Notes: generated from the sequence alone by a model not told the origin. A stretch of 64,000 nt of DNA from CBDCKN01 sp965219035 (GCA_965219035.1 CBDCMR010000004.1:1488001-1552000); one strand, 5' to 3'; numbered from the stretch's first letter, positions 25,874-34,858 are shown. Program-made: numbers and translations.

Positions 25874-25908
25874 ATCTTGAGGACACCACACTATCATCAC
25901 CTCAAGAT
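25874..25908. repeat. 9-bp inverted repeat containing a solo family A tip, upstream of mreB
   Basis: ATCTTGAGG (25874-25882) pairs with CCTCAAGAT (25900-25908). The 17-base loop contains ACACCACACTA, the tip of family A elements (compare GGGACACCACACTA at 21535-21548). A TTGACA-like run (TTTGACAATGACTTGACG on the minus strand, about 25924-25945) lies just upstream and may be mreB promoter sequence. The arrangement suggests a decayed element in the mreB leader. Confidence 0.6.
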
Positions 25909-25974
25909 GCCTGCAAGAAATGTGGCGTCAAGTCATTGTCAAACTGTGAGTTGCAGCGTCCGGGCCGTCGGCTG

Positions 25975-26418
25975 TCATCGTCCCGTGCTTCCGAAGCCGT
26001 CCGAATCCCTTCCGGTGGCGCCGAGTTCATCGCACTCCACAACTTCGGGCGTAGCGAAGCGCTGGAAGACGAACTGGGCGATCCGCTCCCCGCGCTCGAT
26101 ACGGACGGACTCGTTTCCGTTGTTCTGCATGATGATGCGCAGCTCGCCCCTGTAGTCCGGGTCGATGGTTCCCGGGCTGTTGGGGAGGGTGATCCCGTGC
26201 CGGAGCGCCAGGCCCGACCGCGGCCGGACCTGACACTCTAATCCCTCGGGCAGTTCCATGGTGAGGCCCGTGGCGACCAGCCGGATCTCCCGCGGCTCGA
26301 GCACGAAGTCATCCTCGGCCGAGCGGACATCGTACCCGGCGGCCAGCTCCGTTGCGCGGGCCGGCAACGGAAGATCCGGATTGCTCGGGAGGCGCACGAA
26401 ACGTACGAGGTCGCTCAC
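25975..26418 (-). CDS. dut: dUTP diphosphatase
   Basis: 147 residues, trimeric dUTPase that converts dUTP to dUMP and PPi. Family motifs in order: AAGYDVRSAED (motif 1), RPRSGLALRHGI (motif 2), GTIDPDYRGELRIIMQNNG (motif 3), RIERGERIAQFVF (motif 4) and the C-terminal GATGRDSDGFGSTGR (motif 5). All five are intact. It follows ald with 5 bases between stop and start, so the two are probably co-transcribed. Confidence 0.96.
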   Translation of the reverse strand: MSDLVRFVRLPSNPDLPLPARATELAAGYDVRSAEDDFVLEPREIRLVATGLTMELPEGLECQVRPRSGLALRHGITLPNSPGTIDPDYRGELRIIMQNNGNESVRIERGERIAQFVFQRFATPEVVECDELGATGRDSDGFGSTGR

Positions 26419-26423
26419 CGGCG

Positions 26424-27554
26424 TCAGATCTGTGGGGCCGGGTGGAGGAGGTGCTCAACGTTCACACACTCCAGCCCGAAGGTCTCGGCGACCCCGGCGT
26501 AGGTGACGTTCCCGTCCGCGATGTTCACGCCCAACGCGAGTGCTGGGTCGTCCAGGCAGGCCACCTGCCAGCCCTTGGTCGCGAGCGTGATGGCATAGGG
26601 CAGCGTGGCGTTGGTCAGGGCGAGCGTGCTCGTTCTCGGCACGCTGCCCGGCATGTTGGCGACACCGTAGTGGATGACGTCGTGGACCGTGTAGATCGGG
26701 TCGTCATGTGTGGTGGGACGAATCGTCTCCACGCAGCCGCCCTGGTCCACGGCCACGTCAACGATCACCGATCCCGGCTTCATGGCCTTGAGATCGTCCT
26801 CGAGGATGAGGCTGGGCGCCTTGGCCCCGTGGAGTAGCACCGCACCCACCACCAGGTCGGCGTCCCCGATCTGCTTCCGGATGGCATAGCGGGTGGAGTA
26901 GAGCAGATTGACGTTGGCCGGCATGATGCTTTCGAGGTGACGGAGGCGAGCGAGGGATACGTCCAGGATCGCCACCCGGGCACCCAGGCCCGCAGCCATC
27001 AGCGCGGCGTGGGTGCCGACGATGCCACCCCCGAGGATGACGACCTTGCCGGGCAGCACTCCGGGCACTCCACCCAGGAGGACGCCCGCGCCACCTGAGT
27101 GGCGCTCGAGGTACTTGGCGCCTTCCTGTACGGCCATGCGACCCGCAACCTCGCTCATGGGGGTCAGAAGGGGCAGCTCACCGTTCGGCAGCTCCACCGT
27201 CTCGTAGGCGATCGCGACGGCCTCGGAGGCGATGAGCGCCCGCGTCAGCTCCTCGGAAGACGCAAAATGGAAGTAGGTGAAGAGAACCTGATCAGGCCGG
27301 ATGTTCCCCCACTCCTGCTCGATGGGCTCCTTGACCTTCATGATCATCTCGGCCCTGGCCCATACCTCGTCCGAGGTGGGCGCCAGCTCGGCCCCGGCAG
27401 CCGCATAGAAGTCGTCTGTGAAGCCGCTCCCCTGGCCTGCGCCGGCCTCCAGCAAGACTTGGTGGCCCGCGTGCGTCAACGCTTCGGCACCCGCCGGCGT
27501 CAGGGCCACACGGTACTCCTCGCGCTTTATCTCCTTCGGTACTCCGATCAGCAT
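26424..27554 (-). CDS. ald: Alanine dehydrogenase
   Basis: 376 residues. NAD-dependent reversible conversion of L-alanine to pyruvate and ammonium. Begins MLIGVPKEIKREEYRVALTP, with the substrate Arg/Lys region EMIMKVKEPIEQEW and LFTYFHFASSEELT, the Rossmann loop VVILGGGIVGTHAALMAAGLGA, and VVDVAVDQGGCVETIRPTTH. Full length. A 121-base gap separates it from the M16 protease gene upstream. Confidence 0.95.
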   Translation of the reverse strand: MLIGVPKEIKREEYRVALTPAGAEALTHAGHQVLLEAGAGQGSGFTDDFYAAAGAELAPTSDEVWARAEMIMKVKEPIEQEWGNIRPDQVLFTYFHFASSEELTRALIASEAVAIAYETVELPNGELPLLTPMSEVAGRMAVQEGAKYLERHSGGAGVLLGGVPGVLPGKVVILGGGIVGTHAALMAAGLGARVAILDVSLARLRHLESIMPANVNLLYSTRYAIRKQIGDADLVVGAVLLHGAKAPSLILEDDLKAMKPGSVIVDVAVDQGGCVETIRPTTHDDPIYTVHDVIHYGVANMPGSVPRTSTLALTNATLPYAITLATKGWQVACLDDPALALGVNIADGNVTYAGVAETFGLECVNVEHLLHPAPQI

Positions 27555-27675
27555 GACATACGGGGTTGGTGTAGATGTTTTCGGGTTTTGTCGGCCACAA
27601 AAGCTACTGAATCAGCCCAGCGGAGGCGACCCTCGAACGGCGGCATGAGACCGTGCGGATTCGCTGGATTAGGCC

Positions 27676-28893
27676 TCACGGACCCAGGCTCAGAACGTAT
27701 TGGTCTTCCGGGTCGAAGAACCGGGCGCAGGTCTCGTTCGCCTCGTCCAGAGTGACGGCATCGACTCGGGCCAACGACTCCTCCAGTTCCTGGTAGGGCT
27801 CCCCCCGCAGGGCGAAGCCCGCCAGGCGCAGAAGCCGAGCTCCGGTGGACTCCATGGAGAGGATCATATGCCCCTTTCCTTGATTCTTGGCCCGGGCCAG
27901 TTCCAGCGCCGTGAGGCCCTCTCCATGAAGCAGACGATACTCCGCCAGAATGGCGTCGAGGGCCTGTTCCAGGGCCTCCGGCCGGGTGCCGACATATACG
28001 CCGGCGCTGCCGGCCCGGCTATAGAACGACTGGTACGCGAAGACCGAGTAGGCCAAGGCCATCTCCTCTCGAATTCGCTGGAAGAGCCGGGAGCTCATGC
28101 CCCCTCCGAACGCGCCCGAGATGAGGATCAGCGCCTCGCGCACCGGATCCGTGTGGGGCGGTGTTCGGTTGCCGATGACCAGATGAGCCTGGGTGGTATC
28201 GCGAAGCACCGTGTCGCGTCCCGTTGCGTTTCCGCTCGGCGGGTCGATCTCCGGACAGGGGTCTCCCGCGGGAGCCGGGCCGAAGAGCCGGGCTACGTGA
28301 TCGGCAACGATCTCGTGCTCGACGTTTCCCGCGCAGGCCACCACGATGTTGCCCCCTCGATATTCGTCGGCGTGGAGCCTACGCACATCCTCGATTTCGA
28401 GGGCATTTACGGTCTCGCTGGTGCCGAGGATCGCCTGGCCATAGGGGTGCCCGTGCCAGAAGCGTACGCCGTACAGATCGAAGATCAGGTCGTCGGGCGT
28501 GTCCTCCACGCTGGCGATCTCCTCCAACACCACCCGGCGTTCCAGCTCCAGGTCCATCGGGTCGAGGCGCGGGTGCAGCACGAGATCCGCAAGCACGTCG
28601 AGTGCCTCCGGCAGATGCTCGTCCAGGACCCGGGCTTGATAGCTGGTGTGCTCCCGGTTCGTGTAGGCGTCCAGCGCGCCCCCCAGCGACTCCAATGAAA
28701 GAGCGATCTCGTGCGCGCTGCGTCGCTCGGTGCCCTTGAACACGAGGTGCTCCAGGAGGTGGCTGATCCCCAGAACGCTCGACGACTCATGGGCCGAGCC
28801 CTGCTTCAGCCACACGCCGGCGGCGACGGAGCATACTCCGGGAATGCGCTCCGTTACGAGGCGAACTCCGTTGTCGAGGCGGGTCTCACGCAT
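27676..28893 (-). CDS. M16-family zinc protease (processing-peptidase-like)
   Basis: 405 residues, a single M16 half-size subunit typical of the bacterial YmxG/PqqL-like group that sits beside pnp and rpsO. Inverted zinc motif HLLEH at 45-49 (H45, E48, H49) within GISHLLEHLVFKGTERRS, with the downstream Glu in RRVVLEEIASVEDTPDD. C-terminal domain has FGGGMSSRLFQRIREEMALAYSV. Gene order pnp - element - M16 on the same strand supports an origin in the rpsO-pnp operon. Confidence 0.92.
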   Translation of the reverse strand: MRETRLDNGVRLVTERIPGVCSVAAGVWLKQGSAHESSSVLGISHLLEHLVFKGTERRSAHEIALSLESLGGALDAYTNREHTSYQARVLDEHLPEALDVLADLVLHPRLDPMDLELERRVVLEEIASVEDTPDDLIFDLYGVRFWHGHPYGQAILGTSETVNALEIEDVRRLHADEYRGGNIVVACAGNVEHEIVADHVARLFGPAPAGDPCPEIDPPSGNATGRDTVLRDTTQAHLVIGNRTPPHTDPVREALILISGAFGGGMSSRLFQRIREEMALAYSVFAYQSFYSRAGSAGVYVGTRPEALEQALDAILAEYRLLHGEGLTALELARAKNQGKGHMILSMESTGARLLRLAGFALRGEPYQELEESLARVDAVTLDEANETCARFFDPEDQYVLSLGP

Positions 28894-28905
28894 GGGTGTG
28901 GGACA

Positions 28906-29358
28906 CTAGATGCCTGTTGAAGAAGCGGGGCGAGCCGCGTTAGGAGCGCTGACAAGCGCTAGCGCGCTTGTTACCGGCCAGATCCTAGGCGGTGCCCCGA
29001 AGACATAGCAATCGCTACGTCGAGGGGCGCCAGCAACGGGGACACCGCGCGAAGCGTGGTCGGCCCCGTGCCGCCCTAACCGGGCACCGACAGGGCGCCA
29101 GCCCTGTTAGTCGGGCGAAGGGGGGTTGCGGGCCCATAGCGCGTCTCTCTTCCTCGGACCACGGCCTTCGGCCGCGGTGCCCGCCCCGCTACGCCTCGTC
29201 ATCGTTCGTTCTTCGCCTTCGGCTCAGGTGTCGCTGAACACCACTGCACGACGCCGAACACCAGGGCCGCGACGTTCTCCGATCACCGCAAGACCGGGGT
29301 ACCCGCGCCGAAGGCGTGGGTCGCGCGGCCGCACCCCACTTCTTCAACAGGCCTCTAG
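28906..29358. repeat. Family B inverted-repeat element, 453 bp, three GAA-loop hairpins
   Basis: Bounded by CTAG on both sides (28906-28909 and 29355-29358). Inner TIRs are GCCTGTTGAAGAAG at the left and CTTCTTCAACAGGC at the right. Contains GAA-loop hairpins at 29044-29060, 29158-29178 (inverted orientation) and 29301-29321, plus a stem GACAGGGCGCCAGCCCTGTT near 29089-29108. No credible reading frame. It occupies most of the 529-base gap between pnp and the M16 gene. The left tip GGGACACTAG looks like the end of a family A element, so one may have landed in another. Confidence 0.82.
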
Positions 29359-29362
29359 AGGT

Positions 29363-29399
29363 CCAGGGGGGCATGGGCCCACGGCCCACACCCCCCTGG
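29363..29399 (-). terminator. Long stem-loop after pnp
   Basis: CCAGGGGGG (29363-29371) pairs with CCCCCCTGG (29391-29399); inside it TGGGCC (29374-29379) pairs with GGCCCA (29383-29388). About 15 pairs in total, 24 bases beyond the pnp stop on the minus strand. No T-tract, but the strength and place suggest the 3' end of the rpsO-pnp transcript. Confidence 0.5.
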
Positions 29400-29422
29400 G
29401 AGTCCTATCGAGCGACGGTCGG

Positions 29423-31579
29423 TCAGCTCAGTGCCTCCTCGACCTCCCGGTCCTCGCTGGACTCGGCGTCCTTGGACGCCTCGAGGGCGTCCTCGGCCAT
29501 GGCGGCCTTCCGGGACAGACGGAGGCGACCCTTCTCATCGATAGAGAGGAGCTTCACACGCGTGATTTCTCCCACCTTCAGAACGTCCTCGGTCTTCTCC
29601 ACCCTCCGGTCTTCGAGCTCGGAGATGTGGCACAGACCTTCCACGCCGGGGAGGATCTCGATGAAGGCACCGAACGAAGTCGTGTTCTTCACCGGGCCCT
29701 CGTAGATCCTGCCGACGTCGGGCTCCTGGACGATTGCCTCGATCATCTCGCGAGCTCTCGCCCCGGCCTCCCCGGATACGGCCGCGATCTTGACCAGACC
29801 CGTGTCGTCGATGTCGATCTTCGCCCCGGACTCCTCCTGGATGGCCCGGATGGTTTTCCCCTTCGGTCCGATGATGTCGCCAATCTTCGAGGGGTTGATC
29901 TGGATCGACACGATGCGTGGCGCGTACTGAGAGAGGTCGCTCCGCGGCTCGGCCAACGCCTGATCCATGATGTCGAGGATATGTATGCGGCCAACGTGCG
30001 CCCGTTCGAGGGCGGTCTTGAGGATCTCCTGGGTGAGCCCGTCGATCTTGATGTCCATCTGGATGGACGTGACCCCGTCACGCGTGCCCGCGACCTTGAA
30101 GTCCATGTCCCCCAGGGCGTCTTCGAGCCCCAGGATGTCCGTCAGGATGGCGACGTCGTCGCCTTCCCTGATCAGGCCCATGGCAACACCCGCACACGCG
30201 GCCTTGATGGGCGCGCCCGCGTCCATGAGCGCCAGCGAGGCGCCGCAGACGGAAGCCATCGAAGACGACCCATTCGACTCGAGGATGTCGGAGACGACCC
30301 GAATCGTGTACGGGAAGTCGTCGTAGGCCGGAAGCAGCGGACGGATGGCCCGTTCGGCCAGGGCCCCGTGACCCTGCTCACGCCTCGACGTTCCTCGGAA
30401 GGGCCTCGCCTCGCCCACGGAGAAGGGCGGGAAGTTGTAGTGCAGCATGAACGACTTGGTGACCTCTTCGGCCGTATCGATGGAGTCGATGCGCTGCTCG
30501 TCCCGGGACGTGCCGAGCGTCGTCACGACGAGGGCCTGCGTCTGACCCCGGGTGAAGAGCGCAGAGCCGTGGGTTCGGGGTAGGACTCCCACCTCGGACG
30601 TGATGGAGCGGACCTCTTCGAGGCCTCGCCCGTCGGCGCGCTCGCCCTGCTCCAGAATTCGCCTTCGCATCGACTTCTTCTCGATGCCGCGGAGCACCTC
30701 CTTGATGGACTTCTCGTGCTCGGAGTACGCCTCGTCCTCTTCAACCAGGCGCCCGATCACATCCTCGGCCACGGCCGCCATGGCCTGATTGCGCTCGCCC
30801 TTGTCTGAGAGCGTCAGCGCCTCTTCGATGCGGCTCTCCGCCATCTCGGTCACCCGGTCGGCCAGGACCTGCTCCGGCTCGACGGAGGACCACTCCATGT
30901 CGGGGACCCTGTGGCCCTCCAGGAGCTCCTTCTGGATATCGATGAGCTCCCTGATGCCCTGGTGGGCGATCTCGAGTCCCTCGAGGATCTCGGCCTCCGG
31001 AACCTCGACCGCACCTCCTTCGACCATGAGGAGGGCGTCCTCTCTCCCGGCTACCACGATGTCCACGTCCGAGTACTCGAGCTGCTGGAACGTGGGGTTC
31101 AGCACCCACGTGTCCCGAATGCGCCCGATGCGCACGGAAGCGACCAACGTGTTGAACGGAATCTTGGACATGTTCAAGGCCACCGAGGCTCCGAGCATGG
31201 CCAGCACATCCGCCGAGTTTTCCTGGTCGGCACTCAGGATGAAGCACGCGACCTGGGTCTCGTGCATGAATCCCGAAGGGAACAGGGGCCTGAGCGGACG
31301 GTCGGTGAGGCGCGCCGCGAGGACCTCGTTTTCCCCTGGGCGTCCCTCCCGCTTGAAGAAGCCGCCAGGGATCTTCCCGGCTGCGTAACTCTTTTCCCTG
31401 TACTCGATGGTCAGGGGGAAGAACGGTAGGTGGGTGGATTTGTCTTGGACCGTGGCGGCGCAAAGCATCACGGTGTCGCCAAACTGTACGAGGCAGGAGC
31501 CCTGCGCGAGCTTGGCCATCCGCCCGAACTCGAGGCTCAGAGTGCGCCCCGCGAACTGGCGTTCGATTCTCTGGATCAT
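29423..31579 (-). CDS. pnp: Polyribonucleotide nucleotidyltransferase (PNPase)
   Basis: 718 residues. Phosphorolytic 3'-5' RNA decay. Two RNase PH domains (about 10-215 and 310-540, with YNFPPFSVGEARPFRGTSRREQGHGALAERA and the metal site DGVTSIQMDIK), a KH domain (KIGDIIGPKGKTIRAIQEESGAKIDI) and an S1 domain (YEGPVKNTTSFGAFIEILPGVEGLCHISEL). Preceded by purine-rich AGAGAAAAGAGAG. The 263-base space to rpsO holds repeat material and small stem-loops, which in other bacteria is where pnp autoregulation acts. Confidence 0.97.
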   Translation of the reverse strand: MIQRIERQFAGRTLSLEFGRMAKLAQGSCLVQFGDTVMLCAATVQDKSTHLPFFPLTIEYREKSYAAGKIPGGFFKREGRPGENEVLAARLTDRPLRPLFPSGFMHETQVACFILSADQENSADVLAMLGASVALNMSKIPFNTLVASVRIGRIRDTWVLNPTFQQLEYSDVDIVVAGREDALLMVEGGAVEVPEAEILEGLEIAHQGIRELIDIQKELLEGHRVPDMEWSSVEPEQVLADRVTEMAESRIEEALTLSDKGERNQAMAAVAEDVIGRLVEEDEAYSEHEKSIKEVLRGIEKKSMRRRILEQGERADGRGLEEVRSITSEVGVLPRTHGSALFTRGQTQALVVTTLGTSRDEQRIDSIDTAEEVTKSFMLHYNFPPFSVGEARPFRGTSRREQGHGALAERAIRPLLPAYDDFPYTIRVVSDILESNGSSSMASVCGASLALMDAGAPIKAACAGVAMGLIREGDDVAILTDILGLEDALGDMDFKVAGTRDGVTSIQMDIKIDGLTQEILKTALERAHVGRIHILDIMDQALAEPRSDLSQYAPRIVSIQINPSKIGDIIGPKGKTIRAIQEESGAKIDIDDTGLVKIAAVSGEAGARAREMIEAIVQEPDVGRIYEGPVKNTTSFGAFIEILPGVEGLCHISELEDRRVEKTEDVLKVGEITRVKLLSIDEKGRLRLSRKAAMAEDALEASKDAESSEDREVEEALS

Positions 31580-31659
31580 CTCTCTCTTTTCTCTGCTTTC
31601 AGTCGAACGGGACCACCCCGTCCCACTTCGTTTCGCCCGTCGGGGCCTTCCCGATCGGG

Positions 31660-31846
31660 TCGAGCGAACAGGCTCCTAAGAGAGATCGACCGCCGCAATG
31701 CAGGGCACGGAGTGCCCCGACCGATTGCAGCCATTCGGTTGGGCCGATTCTCCAGGGGTCCTGCTGTACTAAGGCGAAACGGCGACCGACCTGTGCGGCC
31801 GCCGCCATTTCGTGTCCGCCATCCCCACTTCTTCAACCGCCTCTAG
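31660..31846 (+). repeat. Partial family B repeat(s) between rpsO and pnp
   Basis: The right end CCCCACTTCTTCAACCGCCTCTAG (31824-31846, given here only to its key part: ACTTCTTCAACCGCCTCTAG) matches family B ends at 29341-29358 and 58055-58075. A second, weaker end GAACAGGCTCCTAAG lies at 31667-31681 in the same orientation. No left TIR was found, so this is a truncated or double copy. Inside are small stems GGGCACGGAGTGCCC and ACCGATTGCAGCCATTCGGT. CTA at 31843-31845 is the complement of the rpsO stop TAG. Confidence 0.6.
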
Positions 31847-32103
31847 TGACGGAGTCCGAGGTCCGCGATGAGCTCGCGGTAGCGCTCCACGTCCGTGCGC
31901 TTCACGTACTCCAACAGCCGGCGGCGGCGTCCAACCATCTTCAGGAGGCCTCGGCGGCTATGATGGTCCTTCTTGTGGTTGTCGAAGTGTGACCTGAGAT
32001 CATTGATGCGAGCTGTCAGGATCGCCGCCTGGACCGGCCCGCTCCCGACGTCTCCCTCGTGGAGCTGGTGCTTCTGAATGATCTCTGCTCTGTTGATCGT
32101 CAC
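31843..32103 (-). CDS. rpsO: 30S ribosomal protein S15
   Basis: 86 residues against the usual 88-89. Binds 16S rRNA centrally. Signature LTARINDLRSHFDNHKKDHHSRRGLLKMVGRRRRLLEYVKRTD is present across residues 29-71. Its TAG stop is part of the CTAG end of a family B element, and the C-terminus DLGLRH is slightly different from the common LGLRK, consistent with the insertion falling right at the gene end. Confidence 0.96.
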   Translation of the reverse strand: MTINRAEIIQKHQLHEGDVGSGPVQAAILTARINDLRSHFDNHKKDHHSRRGLLKMVGRRRRLLEYVKRTDVERYRELIADLGLRH

Positions 32104-32250
32104 GTATGCGTGTGCCTCCGCAGGGGTCTGCGCTTCAGGGGAAGCTTGTTCGTGTATTACGAATAGCCCTTTAAGCTAACGGAAGCGTGGTAGAGCAACA
32201 ACGGCCCGGCCCGCCGTGGATGTCCGGCCCGCAGTGGATCCACGGTGGTG

Positions 32251-33204
32251 TTACGTTTCCGCAAGGACCTCCCGGGCCTCCTCCACATCTTCGCGCATCT
32301 GATCTACCAGGGCCCGTTGCGAATCGAAGGGACGGATCTCGCGGAGATAGCGCACGAAATCAACGCGGACCTCCTCGCCGTAGATGTCCTCATCGAAGTC
32401 AAACAGGTGTATCTCGATGGTGGGTGGTGACCCACGGAACGTAGGTCGTGGACCCAGATGGAGGGCTCCTCCGTACGTCCCCGAGCGGAGTATTCCCATG
32501 ACGGCATAGATGCCCGGGGGCGGAACGAGCTTCTGCCCTACCCCACCACCTCTCACTTCCAGGTTGGCCGTGGGAAAGCCCAGGGTTCGCCCCCGCTGAT
32601 CCCCCCGGACCACCAAACCTCGGAGCGAGTATGGACGACCCAGGGCCTCGCGGGCCGAGCTCATATCGCCCTCCAGGAGGGCCCTTCGGATGCGCGTGGA
32701 CGAGATGGGACGTTCCTGTGCGCCCACCGGACCTACGACATCGACCTCGAAGCTCAGCTCCGAGCCGAGACTGCGCAGAGTCTCGGCGTCGCCGGTTCGC
32801 CCCCGCCCGAAGTGGTGGTCGTATCCCACCACCAACTCCTTGACGCCGAGGCGGCCCACGAGGATCTCCTCCACGAAGCGCCGGGGCGAGTACCGGGCCA
32901 GCACCGACGTGAACGAAAGGAAGACGGCGTAGTCAAGCCCCGACTCCGCCAGGATCTCCTTCTTCTCCACCGGCGTGGTGAGCATGGGGGGAGCCAGTTC
33001 CGGGCGGACGATAGTGAGAGGATGTGGGTGGAAGGTCACGAGCACGCTCCGGCGGCCGGTCTCCTCCGCCCTCCGCCGGATCTCGGAGAGGACCTCCCAG
33101 TGGCCCCGGTGGACCCCGTCAAAGGTGCCGATGGTGACCACCGTCCCTCTTCCATCCGACGGGAGGCCCGACGGCAGAGCCGGATCGATGGCGTAACCGG
33201 TCAT
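32251..33204 (-). CDS. ribF: Bifunctional riboflavin kinase / FAD synthetase
   Basis: 317 residues from ATG 33204, which overlaps the truB TGA (ATGA); longer versions run back into truB. N-terminal FAD synthetase: GTFDGVHRGH at 26-35, VTFHPHPLTIV, GYDHHFGRGRTGD, and SSTRIRRALLEGDM. C-terminal riboflavin kinase: GDQRGRTLGFPTANLEV, GGALHLGPRPTF and EIHLFDFDEDIYGEEVRVDFV. Converts riboflavin to FMN and FAD. Placed between truB and rpsO as in many bacteria; 147 bases separate it from rpsO. Confidence 0.95.
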   Translation of the reverse strand: MTGYAIDPALPSGLPSDGRGTVVTIGTFDGVHRGHWEVLSEIRRRAEETGRRSVLVTFHPHPLTIVRPELAPPMLTTPVEKKEILAESGLDYAVFLSFTSVLARYSPRRFVEEILVGRLGVKELVVGYDHHFGRGRTGDAETLRSLGSELSFEVDVVGPVGAQERPISSTRIRRALLEGDMSSAREALGRPYSLRGLVVRGDQRGRTLGFPTANLEVRGGGVGQKLVPPPGIYAVMGILRSGTYGGALHLGPRPTFRGSPPTIEIHLFDFDEDIYGEEVRVDFVRYLREIRPFDSQRALVDQMREDVEEAREVLAET

Positions 33205-34097
33205 GACGTCGCGGGACCCTGGAGCATCTTCCTCGGCGCCAGATGGCCCTCTCGCACTTCGGCGATCCCCAGTAGGCCTACATCGTCGATTACGGCGATG
33301 GGCTTCTCGCACTCCAACCCGGCTTCTGGCAGCGGAATTCTATCTCCCTGACGAAGGCGCAAAGCCCCGTCGGCCGGCACCTGCACCGTGGTGAGATGAC
33401 GGAGTGCCTCACGCGCCTCGATCCACTGGCCAGGGGTGGGAGGGGCGCCCTCTCGGAGCGCCTCGCCCGGCATGGCTCCTTCGACCGAGAAGTCCCCAAC
33501 CCATGTCCGGCGCAGGGCGGTGAGGTGGGCCCCGACACCGAGACCTTCACCTACGTCTCTGGCCAAAGCACGGATGTACGTGCCGGCTGAGCACGTCACC
33601 TCGAAGGAGAGGTCGGGAGGATCGAACTCGGTCAGGCCGATGCCCGAGATGTCCACGGCCACGGGACTCAGCTCGACCCTCTCGCCTCGCCTAGCCTTCC
33701 TGTACATGGCCTCCCCGCCGATCTTCTTCGCCGAGAACTGCGGTGGCATCTGCTCGATCCGGCCCTGAAAGCGCGCCAGCTCCGACGAGACGTCATCGCG
33801 GCCGATCGTCTGCCACTCCCCCTCCGGCTCCACGACCCGGCCTTGGGAGTCGTGGGTGTCCGTTCTAATCCCCAGCCGGGCCTTTGCCGTATAGGTCTTG
33901 GGAAGGCCCGAGAGGTACTCGGCCAAGCGGGTCGCCGGTCCGAAGAGGAGGATCAACAGTCCCGACGCGAGGGGGTCGAGGGTTCCGGTATGTCCGACGC
34001 GCCTCGTGCCCAGTCCCTTACGCGCCCAGGCCACCACGTCGTGGGACGTGGGTCCCGCCGGCTTGTCCACCAGGAAGGCTCCGCCTCGTTCTGGCAT
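33201..34097 (-). CDS. truB: tRNA pseudouridine(55) synthase
   Basis: 298 residues from ATG 34097; GTG at 34118 inside the rbfA end is an alternative. Catalytic D41 in RRVGHTGTLDPLASGLL; other motifs FLVDKPAGPTSHDVV, KTYTAKARLGIRTDTHDSQG, MPPQFSAKKIGG and CSAGTYIRALARDVGEGLG; C-terminal PUA-like end (GLLGIAEVREGHLAPRKML). Makes pseudouridine 55 in tRNA. Starts about 10 bases after rbfA. Confidence 0.94.
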   Translation of the reverse strand: MPERGGAFLVDKPAGPTSHDVVAWARKGLGTRRVGHTGTLDPLASGLLILLFGPATRLAEYLSGLPKTYTAKARLGIRTDTHDSQGRVVEPEGEWQTIGRDDVSSELARFQGRIEQMPPQFSAKKIGGEAMYRKARRGERVELSPVAVDISGIGLTEFDPPDLSFEVTCSAGTYIRALARDVGEGLGVGAHLTALRRTWVGDFSVEGAMPGEALREGAPPTPGQWIEAREALRHLTTVQVPADGALRLRQGDRIPLPEAGLECEKPIAVIDDVGLLGIAEVREGHLAPRKMLQGPATS

Positions 34098-34107
34098 CTC
34101 GAAGGCA

Positions 34108-34503
34108 TCAGTCCTCACTCGGCTCCACCCGCGCGCTCTCACCCGACGTTTCGGGGCGCTGCTGCTGCCGGATCTCGCGAAGGATCTCTTCGATGCGATT
34201 GGCCTGCTCGAGAGTCTCGTCCTCCAGGAAGCGCAACTCGGGAAGGCGACGGATGTGCAGCATGGATCCGAGCTCCCGCCGGATGAAGTTGGACGCGGCA
34301 TCGAGACCCTTCATGGCCTCCTTGCGCTCCTCGTCCCCACCGGCGAGCCGCACGTAGACGCGAGCGAGCCACAGGTCCGAGGTTACGGCGACACCCGTGA
34401 TCACGACGTCCTTAACCCTGGGATCCCGCACGTCCCGGCGCAGGATGTCGGTGATCTCTCGCCGGAACTGCTCGTTCAGGCGGGCGAGGCGTCGGTCGGG
34501 CAT
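34108..34503 (-). CDS. rbfA: 30S ribosome-binding factor A
   Basis: 131 residues, KH-type ribosome maturation factor for the 16S 5' end. RLARLNEQFRREITDILRRDVRDPRVKDVVITGVAVTSDL at 4-43 and VQLHPAGARI-equivalent FIRRELGSMLHIRRLPELRFLEDETLEQANRIEEIL match the family. The last 15 residues are an acidic tail. Follows ylxP after 40 bases. Confidence 0.94.
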   Translation of the reverse strand: MPDRRLARLNEQFRREITDILRRDVRDPRVKDVVITGVAVTSDLWLARVYVRLAGGDEERKEAMKGLDAASNFIRRELGSMLHIRRLPELRFLEDETLEQANRIEEILREIRQQQRPETSGESARVEPSED

Positions 34504-34543
34504 AGATCCTAGAGGATGTGGCCGATGAGAGACACCGGCCGGT

Positions 34544-34825
34544 TCAATAGAGGTCCCTCTTGCTGGAGAGGATCACGGCGCGTGTCTCTCGTTCGATGAG
34601 GCGGTCGACCTTCGAGAGCAGCGACTCGGCCAAGCGTCCGTCGGTGGTCACCAGAGCCACGGACAACTGGGTCCGTGTCCACGCTTCTTGATGGCCGGTC
34701 TCGGCCACCGAGACGTTGAACCGGCTGCGAAGGCGGTCCTTCAACGACTTGACGACCCTTCGTTTTTCCTTGAGCGAGCCGCATCCCGGAAGCGAGAGCT
34801 CCCATGAGCACGCGGCCACCAGCAC
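34544..34825 (-). CDS. DUF503 family protein (YlxP-like)
   Basis: 93 residues from GTG 34825. MLVAACSWELSLPGCGSLKEKRRVVKSLKDRLRSRFNVSVAE is the DUF503 signature (SLKEKR...L..R...F.V.VAE), with TTDGRLAESLLSKVDRLIE later. Function unknown; proposed accessory to ribosome maturation because it lies between infB and rbfA, as here. A family A element lies between it and infB. Confidence 0.9.
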   Translation of the reverse strand: MLVAACSWELSLPGCGSLKEKRRVVKSLKDRLRSRFNVSVAETGHQEAWTRTQLSVALVTTDGRLAESLLSKVDRLIERETRAVILSSKRDLY

Positions 34826-34858
34826 GTGTCGCTCCTCCTACGGGCTTCCCAGGAACAC

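Noticed and set aside
28894..29422. CRISPR array or structured RNA gene such as tmRNA or RNase P
   Set aside because: No regular spacer-repeat spacing and no CCA end, RNase P core or tag reading frame; the hairpins recur in other elements, so this is a mobile repeat.
29126..30583. 485-codon plus-strand frame over the repeat and pnp
   Set aside because: Starts in the family B element and continues antisense to pnp; no protein signature.
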